DNA of 32,762 bases from Methylobacterium goesingense (GCF_022179225.1 NZ_BPQL01000054.1:1-32762), one strand, 5' to 3'; counted from the first letter of the stretch, positions 7,944 to 16,745 are shown. The notes: generated from the sequence alone by a model not told the origin. Program-made: numbers and translations.

Positions 7944-7996
7944 TTGTCTGCCAAGACGATTTTTAAGAGCCGTGAACAAACTGTCGGTGCAGACAA
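7944..7996. promoter_or_regulatory. spaced inverted repeat upstream of the small membrane protein
   Basis: TTGTCTGC (7944-7951) and GCAGACAA (7989-7996) are a perfect 8-bp inverted repeat flanking a locally AT-richer stretch (ACGATTTTTAAGAGC). It lies 52 bases before the ATG at 8049 and could be a pair of half-sites around the promoter. No family assignment is possible. Confidence 0.3.
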
Positions 7997-8048
7997 GTTG
8001 ACGCGATGTCTTCACGGGATGGGAAACGGTGTTCCCCGACCGTAGGGC

Positions 8049-8387
8049 ATGTCTTCGGATCGGATCACGAACAGGAGTCTCGCCGCGGCCTGCGCCGTTG
8101 CCGGGCTCGTGGTGCTGATGATCCAGGATGCACCGAACTGGTGGGCGATCGGCATCGCCTCGACCTGCCTGTTCGGCTTCGGGGGCTTCTGGTTTCTTCC
8201 GGAAGCCCGGCCAGCGCGGCGGGCGGCCCCGCGCAGGATCCGTGTGGAGATCATCCCGCCGGAACGGCCGGAGCCGCCGCCCCTGGACCTGCTGGAGGGA
8301 CCTCCGCGCGCCCTCCAACGGCACCCGCGCGGCCAGCGGGCGGCCACCTGGAGCCTCCGGCGCTGGCAGGCCCCGCGCCAGACCTGA
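8049..8387 (+). CDS. small membrane protein of unknown function
   Basis: 112 residues, not recognised. The N-terminal half has two hydrophobic segments (about 9-26 and 31-50, around AAACAVAGLVVLMIQ and AIGIASTCLFGFGGFWF) separated by a short DAPNWW loop. The C-terminal half is Arg/Pro-rich and cytoplasmic by the positive-inside rule. Third-position GC and amino-acid content suggest a real gene in this frame. It is convergent with the TetR gene, 90 bases away. Confidence 0.6.
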   Translation: MSSDRITNRSLAAACAVAGLVVLMIQDAPNWWAIGIASTCLFGFGGFWFLPEARPARRAAPRRIRVEIIPPERPEPPPLDLLEGPPRALQRHPRGQRAATWSLRRWQAPRQT

Positions 8388-8477
8388 CGAAGCGCCCGGC
8401 CCCCGAACAGCTCGGACACGTCCTGGAGGGCTCGCAGACCCTCGCCTCGACCGACATCTGAGGGCCGGCGCCCGCGC

Positions 8478-9017
8478 TCAGGCGGTGGCCGCGGCCCGGG
8501 CGGCGTGGAGCAGTTCTTCCGCCAGCGCGTCGTCGTCGACCCCGCGGGCGAGGATGACGGCGCCCACGAGGGTGGCGAGGTTGGCCAGGGCCCGCTGCCG
8601 GCGGCGCTCGCGCGCGCCCTTCGTGAGGTCCGCGAGGAGGTCGGCGAGGCCCCGCACGCCCTGCGTGAACCGGGCGCGGAGCGGGCTGCCCCGCGCCTCG
8701 CGCGCGACGTCGTTGGCCAGCGCCGCGAGGGGGCAACCCTGTCCGGGGGTCCTCACGTGCTCCACCGAGAGGTAGTTCGCGATCAGCGCGTCCAGCGCCC
8801 CGCGCCGCTCCTCGGCCAGCGCGCTGTCGAAGGCCTCGGCGGCGAGCGCCTCCTTGCTGGCGAACTGGCCGTAGAAGCCGCCATGGGTCAGGCCGGCGGC
8901 GCCCATGATGTCGGCGACGCCGACGCCGTGCAGGCCGCGCTCGCGAAACAGCGTCGCGGCCACCGCGACGACGCGCTGGCGGTTGCGCTTGGCCTGCTCC
9001 TGCGAAACCCTCGGCAT
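8478..9017 (-). CDS. TetR/AcrR-family transcriptional regulator
   Basis: Repressor-type regulator of 179 residues. The N-terminal helix-turn-helix is at about 10-55 (VVAVAATLFRERGLHGVG, ADIMGAAGLTHGGFYGQFASK), with the usual GxFYxxFxSKE end. The C-terminal ligand domain has PGQGCPLAAL, a motif common in a TetR subgroup. ATG 9017 is chosen because the family signature begins right after it; the open frame upstream is Arg-rich noise. The gene is divergent from the TonB-dependent receptor, so that gene and its own promoter are the likely targets. Confidence 0.9.
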   Translation of the reverse strand: MPRVSQEQAKRNRQRVVAVAATLFRERGLHGVGVADIMGAAGLTHGGFYGQFASKEALAAEAFDSALAEERRGALDALIANYLSVEHVRTPGQGCPLAALANDVAREARGSPLRARFTQGVRGLADLLADLTKGARERRRQRALANLATLVGAVILARGVDDDALAEELLHAARAAATA

Positions 9018-9040
9018 GACGCTGGCCCTCCTGTGCGGCC

Positions 9041-9067
9041 GACCATCATATAGATGCGGACCGTCAT
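9041..9067. promoter_or_regulatory. candidate TetR operator: 9-bp direct repeat
   Basis: GACCATCAT (9041-9049) and GACCGTCAT (9059-9067) are near-identical 9-mers 18 bp apart, in the divergent TetR/TonB-receptor region (9018-9305) and close to the only AT-rich patch there (ATCATATAGATG). TetR operators are usually palindromic, so a direct repeat is an unusual candidate. Confidence 0.3.
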
Positions 9068-9305
9068 TCAAGACAGGGCGCCGGGCCAGGGGCCTGGCCC
9101 GGCGCGGCTCGATCGCGCCCGGGCGGCGCACCTCCCGGCCTGACGTCCGGGCGCCACAGCGCCGGGAATTCCACGCGCGCGGCGTCCCGCTCGCGATCCC
9201 GTGATGAAGGGGCCAGGGCAAATGTCGTAGCACTTTCCGGTGGTTGAGCGACTTGGGCCGGACGCGCGCGATCCAGTGGCCCGGCGCCACCGCGAAAGCT
9301 GTTCG

Positions 9306-11669
9306 ATGAAGCGCAGCCTACCCCTTGGATCGGCACGGCGGCCCGCGCGCCAGCGCCCGGGCATGCCAGGAAGGGTTGGTGCGGGTCTGGCGCTGACGCT
9401 CGCTGCCCTGAACACCGGACTCACCCTGCGCCCCGGCGCCGTGGCGGCCCAGGAAGCGGGCGGCGGCATCGCGTTGGACGAGATCTCCGTGCGCGGCACG
9501 GAGGCCGGGGTGCCGTTCGGTATCGCGGCGCCACCGGGCTCGGCCCCGAGCGTCATCGAGAACCCGGTCGGCCAGGTGGTGCACACGGTCGGGCGCGCCG
9601 GCACCATCGCGGACCGGCCGGCCACCACGATCGGCGCGGTCCTCCTCGACAGTCCCGGGGTGACCGTGCGCCAAGGCAACGGCGGACGGGACGTCGTGGT
9701 CTCGATCCGGGGCAACAACGCGCGGGCCACGGCCGTTCTGCGCAACATGGTCGTGCTGGAGGACGGGTTCATCCTGACCCAGGCCGACGGCGTCTCGCGC
9801 TTCGACCTCGTGGACCCACGCGCCTACGGCCGCATCGACGTGTTCCGCGGGCCGCAATCGGCCCTGTTCGGCAACTACGCCACCGGCGGAGCGCTGGCCT
9901 TCCGCACCCGCACCGGCCGCGAGATCGGCGGCTACGAGATCGGCACCGACGCGGGCAGCTTCGGCTACCTCAGCAACTACTTCACCGTGGGCGGCGTCAG
10001 CGGCCCGTTCGAGGTCAGCCTGTTTGCGAGCGACGTCCGCGCCGATGGCTTCCAACAGAACAGCGCCTACGACTCGCAACTCATCAACCTGCTGGCGAGC
10101 TACACGCCGAGCCCGGACACGCGCCTGACCCTGAAGGTCATCAACAACGCGCTTCAGACCGATGTGCCGGCGCGCGCCTCCCTCGACCAGTTCCGGATCA
10201 ACCCCTACCAGCGCGGCTGCAGCACCGCCGCCACGGCCGCCCCCGGCTGCACCCTGACGAACGTCTTCCGCAACGGCGCCTTCGGGGAGACCGTACCGGT
10301 CACGGCGGCACAGGCCGCCTTCGGGCGCAACGACCCCCGCACCGTCGTGGCCGCGCGCCTGGAGCACGACATCGACGCGCAGACGACCTGGCGCGCCCAG
10401 GTCGGCTTCGACGACCGCAACTTCGACCAGCGCTTCTACACCGCGGCCTTCCTGGGCTCCGCCCCGTCCATCGCAGCCCTCACGGACCTGACCCGGCGCG
10501 GCGACGTCTTCGGCTTGCCGGTGGTCGGCTACGTGGCGCTCATCGGCGAGACCCTCGATTCCCGCGTCGCCACCTTCAACCGGGCGCTGGGCACCGGGCC
10601 GGCGCTGGGCGCGCTCATCGGCGAGCAGCAGAGCGACCAATCCAATCTCGGCGGCCGGGCCCGCGCCGAAATCGCCTTCTCGGACCGATGGACCGGGGTG
10701 CTGGGCCTCAGCGCGACCGCCACCGCCATCACGGGCCGCAACCTCGCCTACACGTATGCGCAGGCCGGGCGGACGACCACGCTGACCGATGCCCGGCGCG
10801 ACTTCCACAACGTCGCGCCGGAGGCCGCCCTGGTCTACCGCCCGAGCGCCGAATGGGCGTTCCGCGCCCGGGCCGCGACCGGCTACGCGACTCCGAGCGG
10901 CAATACGCTGTTCGTCACCGCCTCCGGCCTGCCGGGCAACAACACCGCGCTCCAGACCCAGGAGAACCTCGGCTTCGACCTCGGGGCCGACTGGAGCCCG
11001 GACGGGACCCTGCGCGTCAGCGTCACGACCTTCCGGGAGTTCTTCCGCAACGAACTCGTGTCGCAATCCGCAGGGGGCGGGCGCCTGAGTTCCTTCATCA
11101 ACGTGCCGGCCTCCGAGCACCGGGGCGTCGAGGTCGGGGCCGACTGGGCCTTCGCGCCGGGCTGGCGCGGCGTGCTCGCCTATACGTTCGACGACCAGGT
11201 CTACACCCGCTTCTCGGAGCAGCTCAGCGCCGGCTCCCTCACCGCCAGCGTCGACCGCGCCGGCAAGGCGATTCCGGGCGTGCCGGCCCATCAGCTGCTG
11301 GCGCGGATCGGATACGATCAGGTCGGCGGCGCCCTCGACGGGCTCGGCGGCTTCGTGGAAGCCGTGGCCCAGGACAGGATCTTCATCGACAACGGCAACC
11401 AGGTTCGGGTTCCGGGCTACGCGATCCTGAACGCCAACCTGCACTACGTCACGGCGCTCAGCGGCGGCTACGCCAAGCGCCTCAGTCTTTATGTCGAGGT
11501 GCGCAACCTCCTCGACCTGACCTACGTGGCCTCGGCCCAGACCCTCTCCAGCGCCCTGAACCGCGCGACCGGCCTGCCGAACGACGCCGCGATCCTCTCC
11601 GCCACCACCGGCTCCATCCTGCCGGGGGCGCCGCGCAACGTCGTGGGCGGGCTGAAGCTCTCGTTCTGA
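9306..11669 (+). CDS. TonB-dependent outer-membrane receptor
   Basis: Gated outer-membrane receptor of 787 residues, powered by TonB-ExbB-ExbD. The long N-terminus has a signal peptide (hydrophobic core about 25-48, cleavage near VAA|QEA), a TonB-box-like segment ALDEISVRG at 57-64, and a plug domain (TTIGAVLLDSPGVTVRQ, SIRGNNAR, DVFRGPQSALFGNYATGGALAF). The 22-strand barrel follows and ends in Phe (GGLKLSF). The ligand (siderophore, cobalamin, metal chelate or other) is not evident. It is divergent from a TetR regulator rather than linked to a FecR/sigma pair, and the next intact gene is a peptide-type binding protein. Start ATG 9306 has only a weak GAAAG upstream. Confidence 0.92.
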   Translation: MKRSLPLGSARRPARQRPGMPGRVGAGLALTLAALNTGLTLRPGAVAAQEAGGGIALDEISVRGTEAGVPFGIAAPPGSAPSVIENPVGQVVHTVGRAGTIADRPATTIGAVLLDSPGVTVRQGNGGRDVVVSIRGNNARATAVLRNMVVLEDGFILTQADGVSRFDLVDPRAYGRIDVFRGPQSALFGNYATGGALAFRTRTGREIGGYEIGTDAGSFGYLSNYFTVGGVSGPFEVSLFASDVRADGFQQNSAYDSQLINLLASYTPSPDTRLTLKVINNALQTDVPARASLDQFRINPYQRGCSTAATAAPGCTLTNVFRNGAFGETVPVTAAQAAFGRNDPRTVVAARLEHDIDAQTTWRAQVGFDDRNFDQRFYTAAFLGSAPSIAALTDLTRRGDVFGLPVVGYVALIGETLDSRVATFNRALGTGPALGALIGEQQSDQSNLGGRARAEIAFSDRWTGVLGLSATATAITGRNLAYTYAQAGRTTTLTDARRDFHNVAPEAALVYRPSAEWAFRARAATGYATPSGNTLFVTASGLPGNNTALQTQENLGFDLGADWSPDGTLRVSVTTFREFFRNELVSQSAGGGRLSSFINVPASEHRGVEVGADWAFAPGWRGVLAYTFDDQVYTRFSEQLSAGSLTASVDRAGKAIPGVPAHQLLARIGYDQVGGALDGLGGFVEAVAQDRIFIDNGNQVRVPGYAILNANLHYVTALSGGYAKRLSLYVEVRNLLDLTYVASAQTLSSALNRATGLPNDAAILSATTGSILPGAPRNVVGGLKLSF

Positions 11670-11681
11670 TCGGCCCGATTT

Positions 11682-11732
11682 CGTGGGCGGCCCTCGATTG
11701 CCCAGAACGTCATCACTGTCGACGGCGGGTGA
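11682..11732 (+). pseudogene. C-terminal remnant of a short-chain dehydrogenase (SDR)
   Basis: The frame ending at TGA 11730-11732 reads RGRPSIAQNVITVDGG and stops. The tail Gln-Asn-x-x-x-Val-Asp-Gly-Gly matches the C-terminal end of classical SDR oxidoreductases. The TonB receptor stop is only 12 bases upstream of the matching part, so the rest of the gene is absent. This could be a deletion scar, but it is very short and chance cannot be excluded. Confidence 0.4.
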
Positions 11733-11759
11733 GGGACCGCATCGGCGGCCAGACCCTAA

Positions 11760-11778
11760 TTGCCTATAAAATATGCAA
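11760..11778. promoter_or_regulatory. AT-rich palindromic operator candidate before the peptide-type importer operon
   Basis: TTGCCTAT-AAA-ATATGCAA is a 19-bp near-perfect palindrome (7 of 8 pairs) in a GC-rich region, 150 bases upstream of the binding-protein start. The centre TATAAAAT also resembles a -10 element. The pattern would suit a dimeric repressor such as a GntR or LacI member, but no such regulator is adjacent. Confidence 0.45.
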
Positions 11779-11928
11779 AGAGAACCCGTTTGGCTCAGCG
11801 CCGATCGAGGCGGAGGCTTCGCCACGCCGGTCCAAGGGGGTCGGTGTGCACGGATTCTCGATCTGGCCGGGGGATTGCATTCACGGCCTCATCAGGGCGC
11901 GCGCCCTTCACGAGGAACCCGGTCCCGA

Positions 11929-13545
11929 ATGTTCACTGCAATTTCGCGTTGGTCGACCCGCCGCCTCCTCGCCGCCGCCTTGGTGTCGGGCGCGATGATG
12001 CCCGCTGCCTTTGCCCAGGGCGTGCTCAAGATCGGCATGACGGCCTCGGACATCCCGCTCACCACGGGGCAGGCCGACAATGGCGGCGAGGGCATGCGGT
12101 TCACGGGCTACACGGTCTATGACGGGCTCATCAACTGGGACCTGTCCTCGGCAACCAAGCCCTCCGTGCTGGCGCCGGGCCTCGCCACGAGCTGGACCGT
12201 CGATCCCGCCGACAACACCCGGTGGACCTTCAAGCTGCGCGAGGGCGTGACCTTCCACGACGGCTCGCCCTTCACCGCTGAGTCGGTGGTGTGGAACCTC
12301 GACAAGCTCCTGAAGACCGATGCGCCGCAATTCGACCCGCGCCAGTCGGCCCAGGGGCGCTCGCGCATCCCGGCGGTGGCGAGCTACCGGGCCGTGGATC
12401 CGAACACCCTCGAGGTGATCACCAAGAACCCCGACGCGACGCTACCCTACCAGATCGCCTGGATCATGATCTCGTCGCCCGGCCAGTGGGAGAAGGTCGG
12501 AAAAAGCTGGGACGCCTTCGCCAAGAATCCGGCCGGCACCGGCCCGTGGAAGCTGACCCTGTTCGCCCCGCGCGAGCGCGCCGAGATGGCGCCCAACAAG
12601 GAGTACTGGGACAAGGCCCGGGTGCCGAAGCTCGACAAGCTCGTGCTCGTGCCGCTCCCCGAGGCCAATGCCCGCGTGGCCGCACTCCGCTCCGGCCAGG
12701 TCGACTGGATCGAGGCGCCCCCGCCGGACGCGGTGGCCTCCCTCAAGGCGGCCGGCTTCGGCATCGTCACCAACGCCTACCCGCACAACTGGACCTGGCA
12801 CCTCTCCCGCGCCGAGGGCTCGCCCTGGAACGACATCCGCGTGCGCAAGGCGGCCAACCTTGCCGTCGACCGCGAGGGCATGAAGGAGTTGCTCAACGGC
12901 CTGATGATCCCCGCGCAGGGCTTCATGCCGCCGGGCTCGGCTTGGTTCGGCAACCCGACTTTCAAGCCGACCTACGACGCGGAGGCCGCCAAGAAGCTGC
13001 TGGCGGAAGCCGGCTACGGCCCCAACAAGCCCATCGTCACCAAGATCCTGATCGCGCCCTCGGGCTCGGGCCAGATGCAGCCCCTGCCGATGAACGAGTT
13101 CATCCAGCAGAACCTCGCGGATGTCGGCATCAAGGTCGAGTTCGAGGTGGTCGAGTGGAACACGCTCATCAACCTGTGGCGCGCGGGCGCGAAGTCCGAC
13201 ATGTCGCGCAAGGCGACGGGGATGAACTTCTCCTACTTCATCCAGGACCCCTTCACGGGCTTCATCCGGCACCTTCAGTGCAACCTCGCCGCGCCCAACG
13301 GCACCAACTGGGGCCATTACTGCGACCCCGAGATGGACAAGCTCTTCGATCAGGTCCGCACCACCTTCGACCCGGCCGAGCAGACCAAGGTCCTGGAGAA
13401 GGTCCACGAGAAATACGTGAACGACGCGCTGTTCCTGATGGTGGCCCACGACACCAACCCGCGCGCCATGAGCCCCAAGGTGAAGGGCTTCGTGCAGGCG
13501 CAGAACTGGTTCCAGGACTTCTCGCCGATCTCGATGGGCAAGTGA
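11929..13545 (+). CDS. ABC transporter solute-binding protein, oligopeptide/nickel family (SBP_bac_5)
   Basis: Periplasmic binding protein of 538 residues. The signal peptide runs to AAFA|QG at about residue 31. The mature chain carries the family hallmarks: an N-terminal GYTVYDGLINWD segment, LATSWTVDPADNTRWTFKLREGVTFHDGSPFTAESV, and later VRKAANLAVDREGMKELL. ATG 11929 has GAGGAA upstream and gives a proper signal sequence; in-frame sequence further upstream lacks one. It heads a + strand operon with two permeases and two ATPases. The family binds peptides, nickel, opines, glycosides and other compounds, so the substrate is open. The next gene is 259 bases away, with a palindromic repeat between. 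Confidence 0.92.
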   Translation: MFTAISRWSTRRLLAAALVSGAMMPAAFAQGVLKIGMTASDIPLTTGQADNGGEGMRFTGYTVYDGLINWDLSSATKPSVLAPGLATSWTVDPADNTRWTFKLREGVTFHDGSPFTAESVVWNLDKLLKTDAPQFDPRQSAQGRSRIPAVASYRAVDPNTLEVITKNPDATLPYQIAWIMISSPGQWEKVGKSWDAFAKNPAGTGPWKLTLFAPRERAEMAPNKEYWDKARVPKLDKLVLVPLPEANARVAALRSGQVDWIEAPPPDAVASLKAAGFGIVTNAYPHNWTWHLSRAEGSPWNDIRVRKAANLAVDREGMKELLNGLMIPAQGFMPPGSAWFGNPTFKPTYDAEAAKKLLAEAGYGPNKPIVTKILIAPSGSGQMQPLPMNEFIQQNLADVGIKVEFEVVEWNTLINLWRAGAKSDMSRKATGMNFSYFIQDPFTGFIRHLQCNLAAPNGTNWGHYCDPEMDKLFDQVRTTFDPAEQTKVLEKVHEKYVNDALFLMVAHDTNPRAMSPKVKGFVQAQNWFQDFSPISMGK

Positions 13546-13628
13546 CGGAGCGGGTGATGCGAATGTACGCGCGCACGAACCCTCCCCCTCGCGGTGGTCG
13601 TGTTCAGACTTCGCGCGGGCTGCGCGGG

Positions 13629-13712
13629 TCCCCTCTCCTGGAAGGAGAGGGACAGGGCGAGGTGCGTGACCTCTCCGAACGTGGACTACACCTCACCCCA
13701 TCCCTCTCCTTC
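13629..13712. repeat. palindromic intergenic repeat between binding-protein and permease genes
   Basis: A 9-bp hairpin, CCCTCTCCT-gga-AGGAGAGGG (13631-13651), is followed by ACAGGGCGAGGTG. An inverted, imperfect copy follows (CACCTCACCCCATCCCTCTCC, about 13690-13710). This is the layout of dispersed REP/BIME-like elements. The remaining sequence of the 13546-13804 gap shows no gene. Confidence 0.65.
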
Positions 13713-13804
13713 GAGGAGCGGGAGCCCCGTGGTGCTTCGTGCTCACGATCGAAGACCTCGGCCGCATGGTCGCCGGGTGACGATGCGTTCCGAGGCTTCG
13801 CATC

Positions 13805-14758
13805 ATGCTGAAGTTCATCCTCCAGCGCCTGCTGACCGTCACGCCGGTGGCCCTCGGCGTCAGCGTCGTCTGCTTCCTGCTGGTGCACCTTGCCCCCGGC
13901 GACCCCTTGAGCGCCGTGCTCCCGGTGGACGCCACGCAGGAGACCATCGACGCCATGCGGGCGGCCTACGGCTACGACAAGCCGCTGCCGGTGCAGTACG
14001 TGATCTGGCTCTGGCACGTGCTCCAGGGCGACCTCGGCATTTCCATCGCCACGGGCCGCCCCGTGGTGCAGGAGGTCGGCCGGGCGGTGGTCAACAGCCT
14101 GATCCTCGCTAGCGTGGCGACGCTGATCGGCTTCACCTTCGGCTGCCTGTTCGGGTTCGTGGCCGGATACTTTCGCAACTCGATCCTGGACCGGCTCGCC
14201 TCGGCGGTGTCGGTGTTCGGGGTCAGCGTGCCGCACTACTGGCTCGGCATGGTGCTGGTCATCGTGTTCTCGGCCCAGCTCGGCTGGCTGCCGCCCACCG
14301 GCGCCGGGCCGGACGGCTCCGGCAACTGGCGGCCCGATCTCGACCACCTGCGCTACATCATCCTGCCCGCGCTCACGATGTCGGTGATCCCCATGGGCGT
14401 CATCGCCCGCACCATCCGGGCGCTGGTGGGCGACATCCTCGCGCAGGATTTCGTCGGCGCGCTGCGCGCCAAGGGCATGAGCGAGTTCGGCGTGTTCCGG
14501 CACGTGGTCAAGAACGCCGCCCCGACGGCGCTGGCCATCATGGGCCTGCAGCTCGGCTACCTGCTCGGCGGCTCGATCCTGATCGAGACGGTGTTCGCCT
14601 GGCCCGGCACCGGCTTCCTCCTCAACGCCGCGATCTTCCAGCGCGACCTGCCCCTGCTCCAGGGCTCGATCCTTGTCCTGGCGATGTTCTTCGTCGCCCT
14701 CAACCTCATCGTCGACGTCGTGCAGACGGCGCTCGACCCGCGCATCGAGAGGGGCTGA
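13805..14758 (+). CDS. ABC transporter permease, DppB/OppB type
   Basis: Inner-membrane permease of 317 residues with six predicted membrane spans. The N-terminal MLKFILQRLLTVTPVALGVSVVCFLLVHLAPGDP is the classic DppB start. The cytoplasmic EAA loop is near DFVGALRAKGMSEFGVFRHVVKNAAP. The protein ends with FVALNLIVDVVQTALDPRI, typical of the family. It forms the channel with the downstream DppC-type permease; the TGA overlaps the next ATG by one base. Confidence 0.95.
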   Translation: MLKFILQRLLTVTPVALGVSVVCFLLVHLAPGDPLSAVLPVDATQETIDAMRAAYGYDKPLPVQYVIWLWHVLQGDLGISIATGRPVVQEVGRAVVNSLILASVATLIGFTFGCLFGFVAGYFRNSILDRLASAVSVFGVSVPHYWLGMVLVIVFSAQLGWLPPTGAGPDGSGNWRPDLDHLRYIILPALTMSVIPMGVIARTIRALVGDILAQDFVGALRAKGMSEFGVFRHVVKNAAPTALAIMGLQLGYLLGGSILIETVFAWPGTGFLLNAAIFQRDLPLLQGSILVLAMFFVALNLIVDVVQTALDPRIERG

Positions 14759-15687
14759 TGGCACACGCGACACAGGCCGCGGCACCCGTCCTCGACATCG
14801 CCGGCGGGACCGCCCCGACGCCGACGGCGCCCGACGCCTTCGTGCCCTCCCGGGGGTTCTGGGGGCAGGTCGGCCACAAGCTCCTGCGCGATCCCGTGGC
14901 GATGGCGGCCGCCTGCGTCATCCTGGCGATCGTGGCGGTTGCGCTGCTCTCGCCCTGGATCACCCCGATGGACCCCTATCGCGGCTCGATGCTGCGGCGC
15001 CTGAAGCCCATCGGCGACGCGACCTACATCTTAGGGTCAGACGAACTCGGCCGCGACATGCTGAGCCGCCTGATGATGGGCGGGCGCCTTTCCCTATTTA
15101 TCGGCGTCACGCCGGTCATCCTCGCCTTCGTCATCGGATCCGGCATCGGCATCCTGGCGGGCTACGTCGGCGGCTGGGTCAACACCGTGCTGATGCGCAC
15201 GGTGGACGTGTTCTTCGCCTTTCCCTCGGTCCTGCTGGCCATCGCGCTCTCCGGCGCCCTGGGGGCCGGTATCGTCAACTCCATCGTGTCGCTGACCTGC
15301 GTGTTCGTGCCCCAGATCGCCCGCGTGGCCGAAAGCGTGACCACCCAGATCCGCGCCCGGGACTACGTCGACGCGGCCCGCCTCTCGGGCGCCTCGACCC
15401 TGACGATCCTGCGGGTGCAGGTGCTCGGCAACGTGCTCGGGCCGATCTTCGTCTACGCCACCAGCCTCATCAGCGTGTCGATGATCCTGGCCTCGGGCCT
15501 GTCCTTCCTCGGCCTCGGCGTGAAGCCGCCCGAGCCCGAATGGGGCCTGATGCTCAACACCCTGCGCACGGCGATCTACGTGAACCCGATGGTCGCCGCC
15601 CTGCCGGGGCTCGCCATCTTCATCGTCTCGATCTCGTTCAACCTGTTCTCCGACGGCCTGCGGTCCGCCATGGAGGTGAAGGCATGA
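14758..15687 (+). CDS. ABC transporter permease, DppC/OppC type
   Basis: Inner-membrane permease of 309 residues. An N-terminal cytoplasmic tail of about 40 residues precedes the first span. Family signatures are PYRGSMLRRLKPIGD, LGSDELGRDMLSRLMMGGR and the EAA loop IRARDYVDAARLSGAS. It ends FNLFSDGLRSAMEVKA, close to the usual DppC terminus. Overlaps the preceding gene by one base and the following ATPase gene by four (ATGA), showing tight coupling. Confidence 0.95.
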   Translation: MAHATQAAAPVLDIAGGTAPTPTAPDAFVPSRGFWGQVGHKLLRDPVAMAAACVILAIVAVALLSPWITPMDPYRGSMLRRLKPIGDATYILGSDELGRDMLSRLMMGGRLSLFIGVTPVILAFVIGSGIGILAGYVGGWVNTVLMRTVDVFFAFPSVLLAIALSGALGAGIVNSIVSLTCVFVPQIARVAESVTTQIRARDYVDAARLSGASTLTILRVQVLGNVLGPIFVYATSLISVSMILASGLSFLGLGVKPPEPEWGLMLNTLRTAIYVNPMVAALPGLAIFIVSISFNLFSDGLRSAMEVKA

Positions 15688-16745
15688 GCATGCCCATCGG
15701 CGCGCCCACGGTTCCGATAGCCCGAGACCGTGGCGGCCCGGCCCAGCCCCTCCTCACCGTCGACCGCCTCGTGAAGCACTTTCCCATCAAGAAGGGATTC
15801 GGCGGCGCGAAGGCGGTGGTGCGCGCCGTGGACGGCGTCGACTTCGAGATCCTGAAGGGCGAGACCCTCGGGGTCGTCGGCGAGTCGGGCTGCGGCAAGT
15901 CCACCACCGCCCGGCTCATCATGGGGCTGATCGGCCACGATTCCGGCGACCTGCTGTTCGACGGCGAGCGCATCGGCAGCCGGGCGCTTCCCCTGCGCGA
16001 CTTCCGGGCCCAGGCCCAGATGGTGTTCCAGGACAGCTACTCCTCCCTCAATCCGCGCATGACCATCGAGGGCTCCATCGCCTTCGGGCCGCAGGTGCAC
16101 GGGGTCCCGAAGCGCCAGGCCATCGAGCGCGCCCGCTCCCTGCTCGCCCGGGTGGGGCTGGAACCGGCGCGCTTCGCCGCGCGCTATCCCCACGAACTGT
16201 CCGGGGGCCAGCGCCAGCGCGTCAACATCGCCCGGGCGCTGGCGCTCGAACCCCGTCTCGTGGTGCTCGACGAGGCGGTTTCCGCGCTGGACAAGTCGGT
16301 GGAGGCGCAGGTGCTGAACCTGCTGATGGACCTCAAGCAGGAGTTCAACCTCACCTACCTGTTCATCAGCCACGACCTCAACGTGGTGCGCTTCATCTGC
16401 GACCGTGTGGCGGTGATGTATCTCGGACAGGTGGTCGAGATCGGCCCCGCCGACACGGTCCTGGCCGCGCCGGCCCATCCCTACACGGCGGCGCTCCTGT
16501 CCTCGATGCCCTCGATGGACCCGGATGCGCGGACCGAGGTGGCGCCGCTCGCCGGCGATCCGCCGAACCCGATCAACCCGCCCGCCGGCTGCCGCTTCCA
16601 TCCACGCTGCGCCCTGGTGGAGCCCGTCTGCCGGGGCACGGTCCCGCCGCTGGACACCCTCGACGCCAGCCACCGCGTCGCCTGCCTCGCCCGCCAGCCG
16701 GGCTCCGGCCACACCCTGTCCCCCAGCCTGACGGTGGCCGCATGA
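15684..16745 (+). CDS. ABC transporter ATPase, DppF/OppF type
   Basis: Nucleotide-binding subunit of 353 residues. Walker A GESGCGKST (66-74), Q-loop in MVFQDSYSSLNPR, signature LSGGQ (172-176), Walker B LVVLDE (192-197) and the H-loop in FISHDLNVV. The C-terminal oligopeptide-transporter extension has HPYTAALLSSMP and the Cys-containing CRFHPRC...C segment, a candidate iron-sulfur cluster site as in peptide-importer ATPases. The start is the ATG overlapping the preceding stop; a much longer open frame upstream is antiparallel noise over the DppC gene. In this operon the F-type subunit precedes the D-type, the reverse of E. coli dppDF. Confidence 0.94.
   Translation: MSMPIGAPTVPIARDRGGPAQPLLTVDRLVKHFPIKKGFGGAKAVVRAVDGVDFEILKGETLGVVGESGCGKSTTARLIMGLIGHDSGDLLFDGERIGSRALPLRDFRAQAQMVFQDSYSSLNPRMTIEGSIAFGPQVHGVPKRQAIERARSLLARVGLEPARFAARYPHELSGGQRQRVNIARALALEPRLVVLDEAVSALDKSVEAQVLNLLMDLKQEFNLTYLFISHDLNVVRFICDRVAVMYLGQVVEIGPADTVLAAPAHPYTAALLSSMPSMDPDARTEVAPLAGDPPNPINPPAGCRFHPRCALVEPVCRGTVPPLDTLDASHRVACLARQPGSGHTLSPSLTVAA

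Noticed and set aside
9318..11825. 835-residue open frame on the - strand opposite the TonB receptor
   Set aside because: It is rich in Gly, Ala, Arg, Asp and Val with no domain pattern, and mirrors the codon bias of the receptor gene. GC-rich genes commonly leave such antisense frames open.
13546..13804. CRISPR-like array suspected from the repeated palindromes
   Set aside because: There are only two imperfect inverted arms, no regular spacers and no cas genes.
14673..15683. N-terminal extension of the DppF-type ATPase frame
   Set aside because: The extension covers the DppC gene in another frame and is Arg/Pro/His-rich. The ATGA overlap at 15684 is the natural start.
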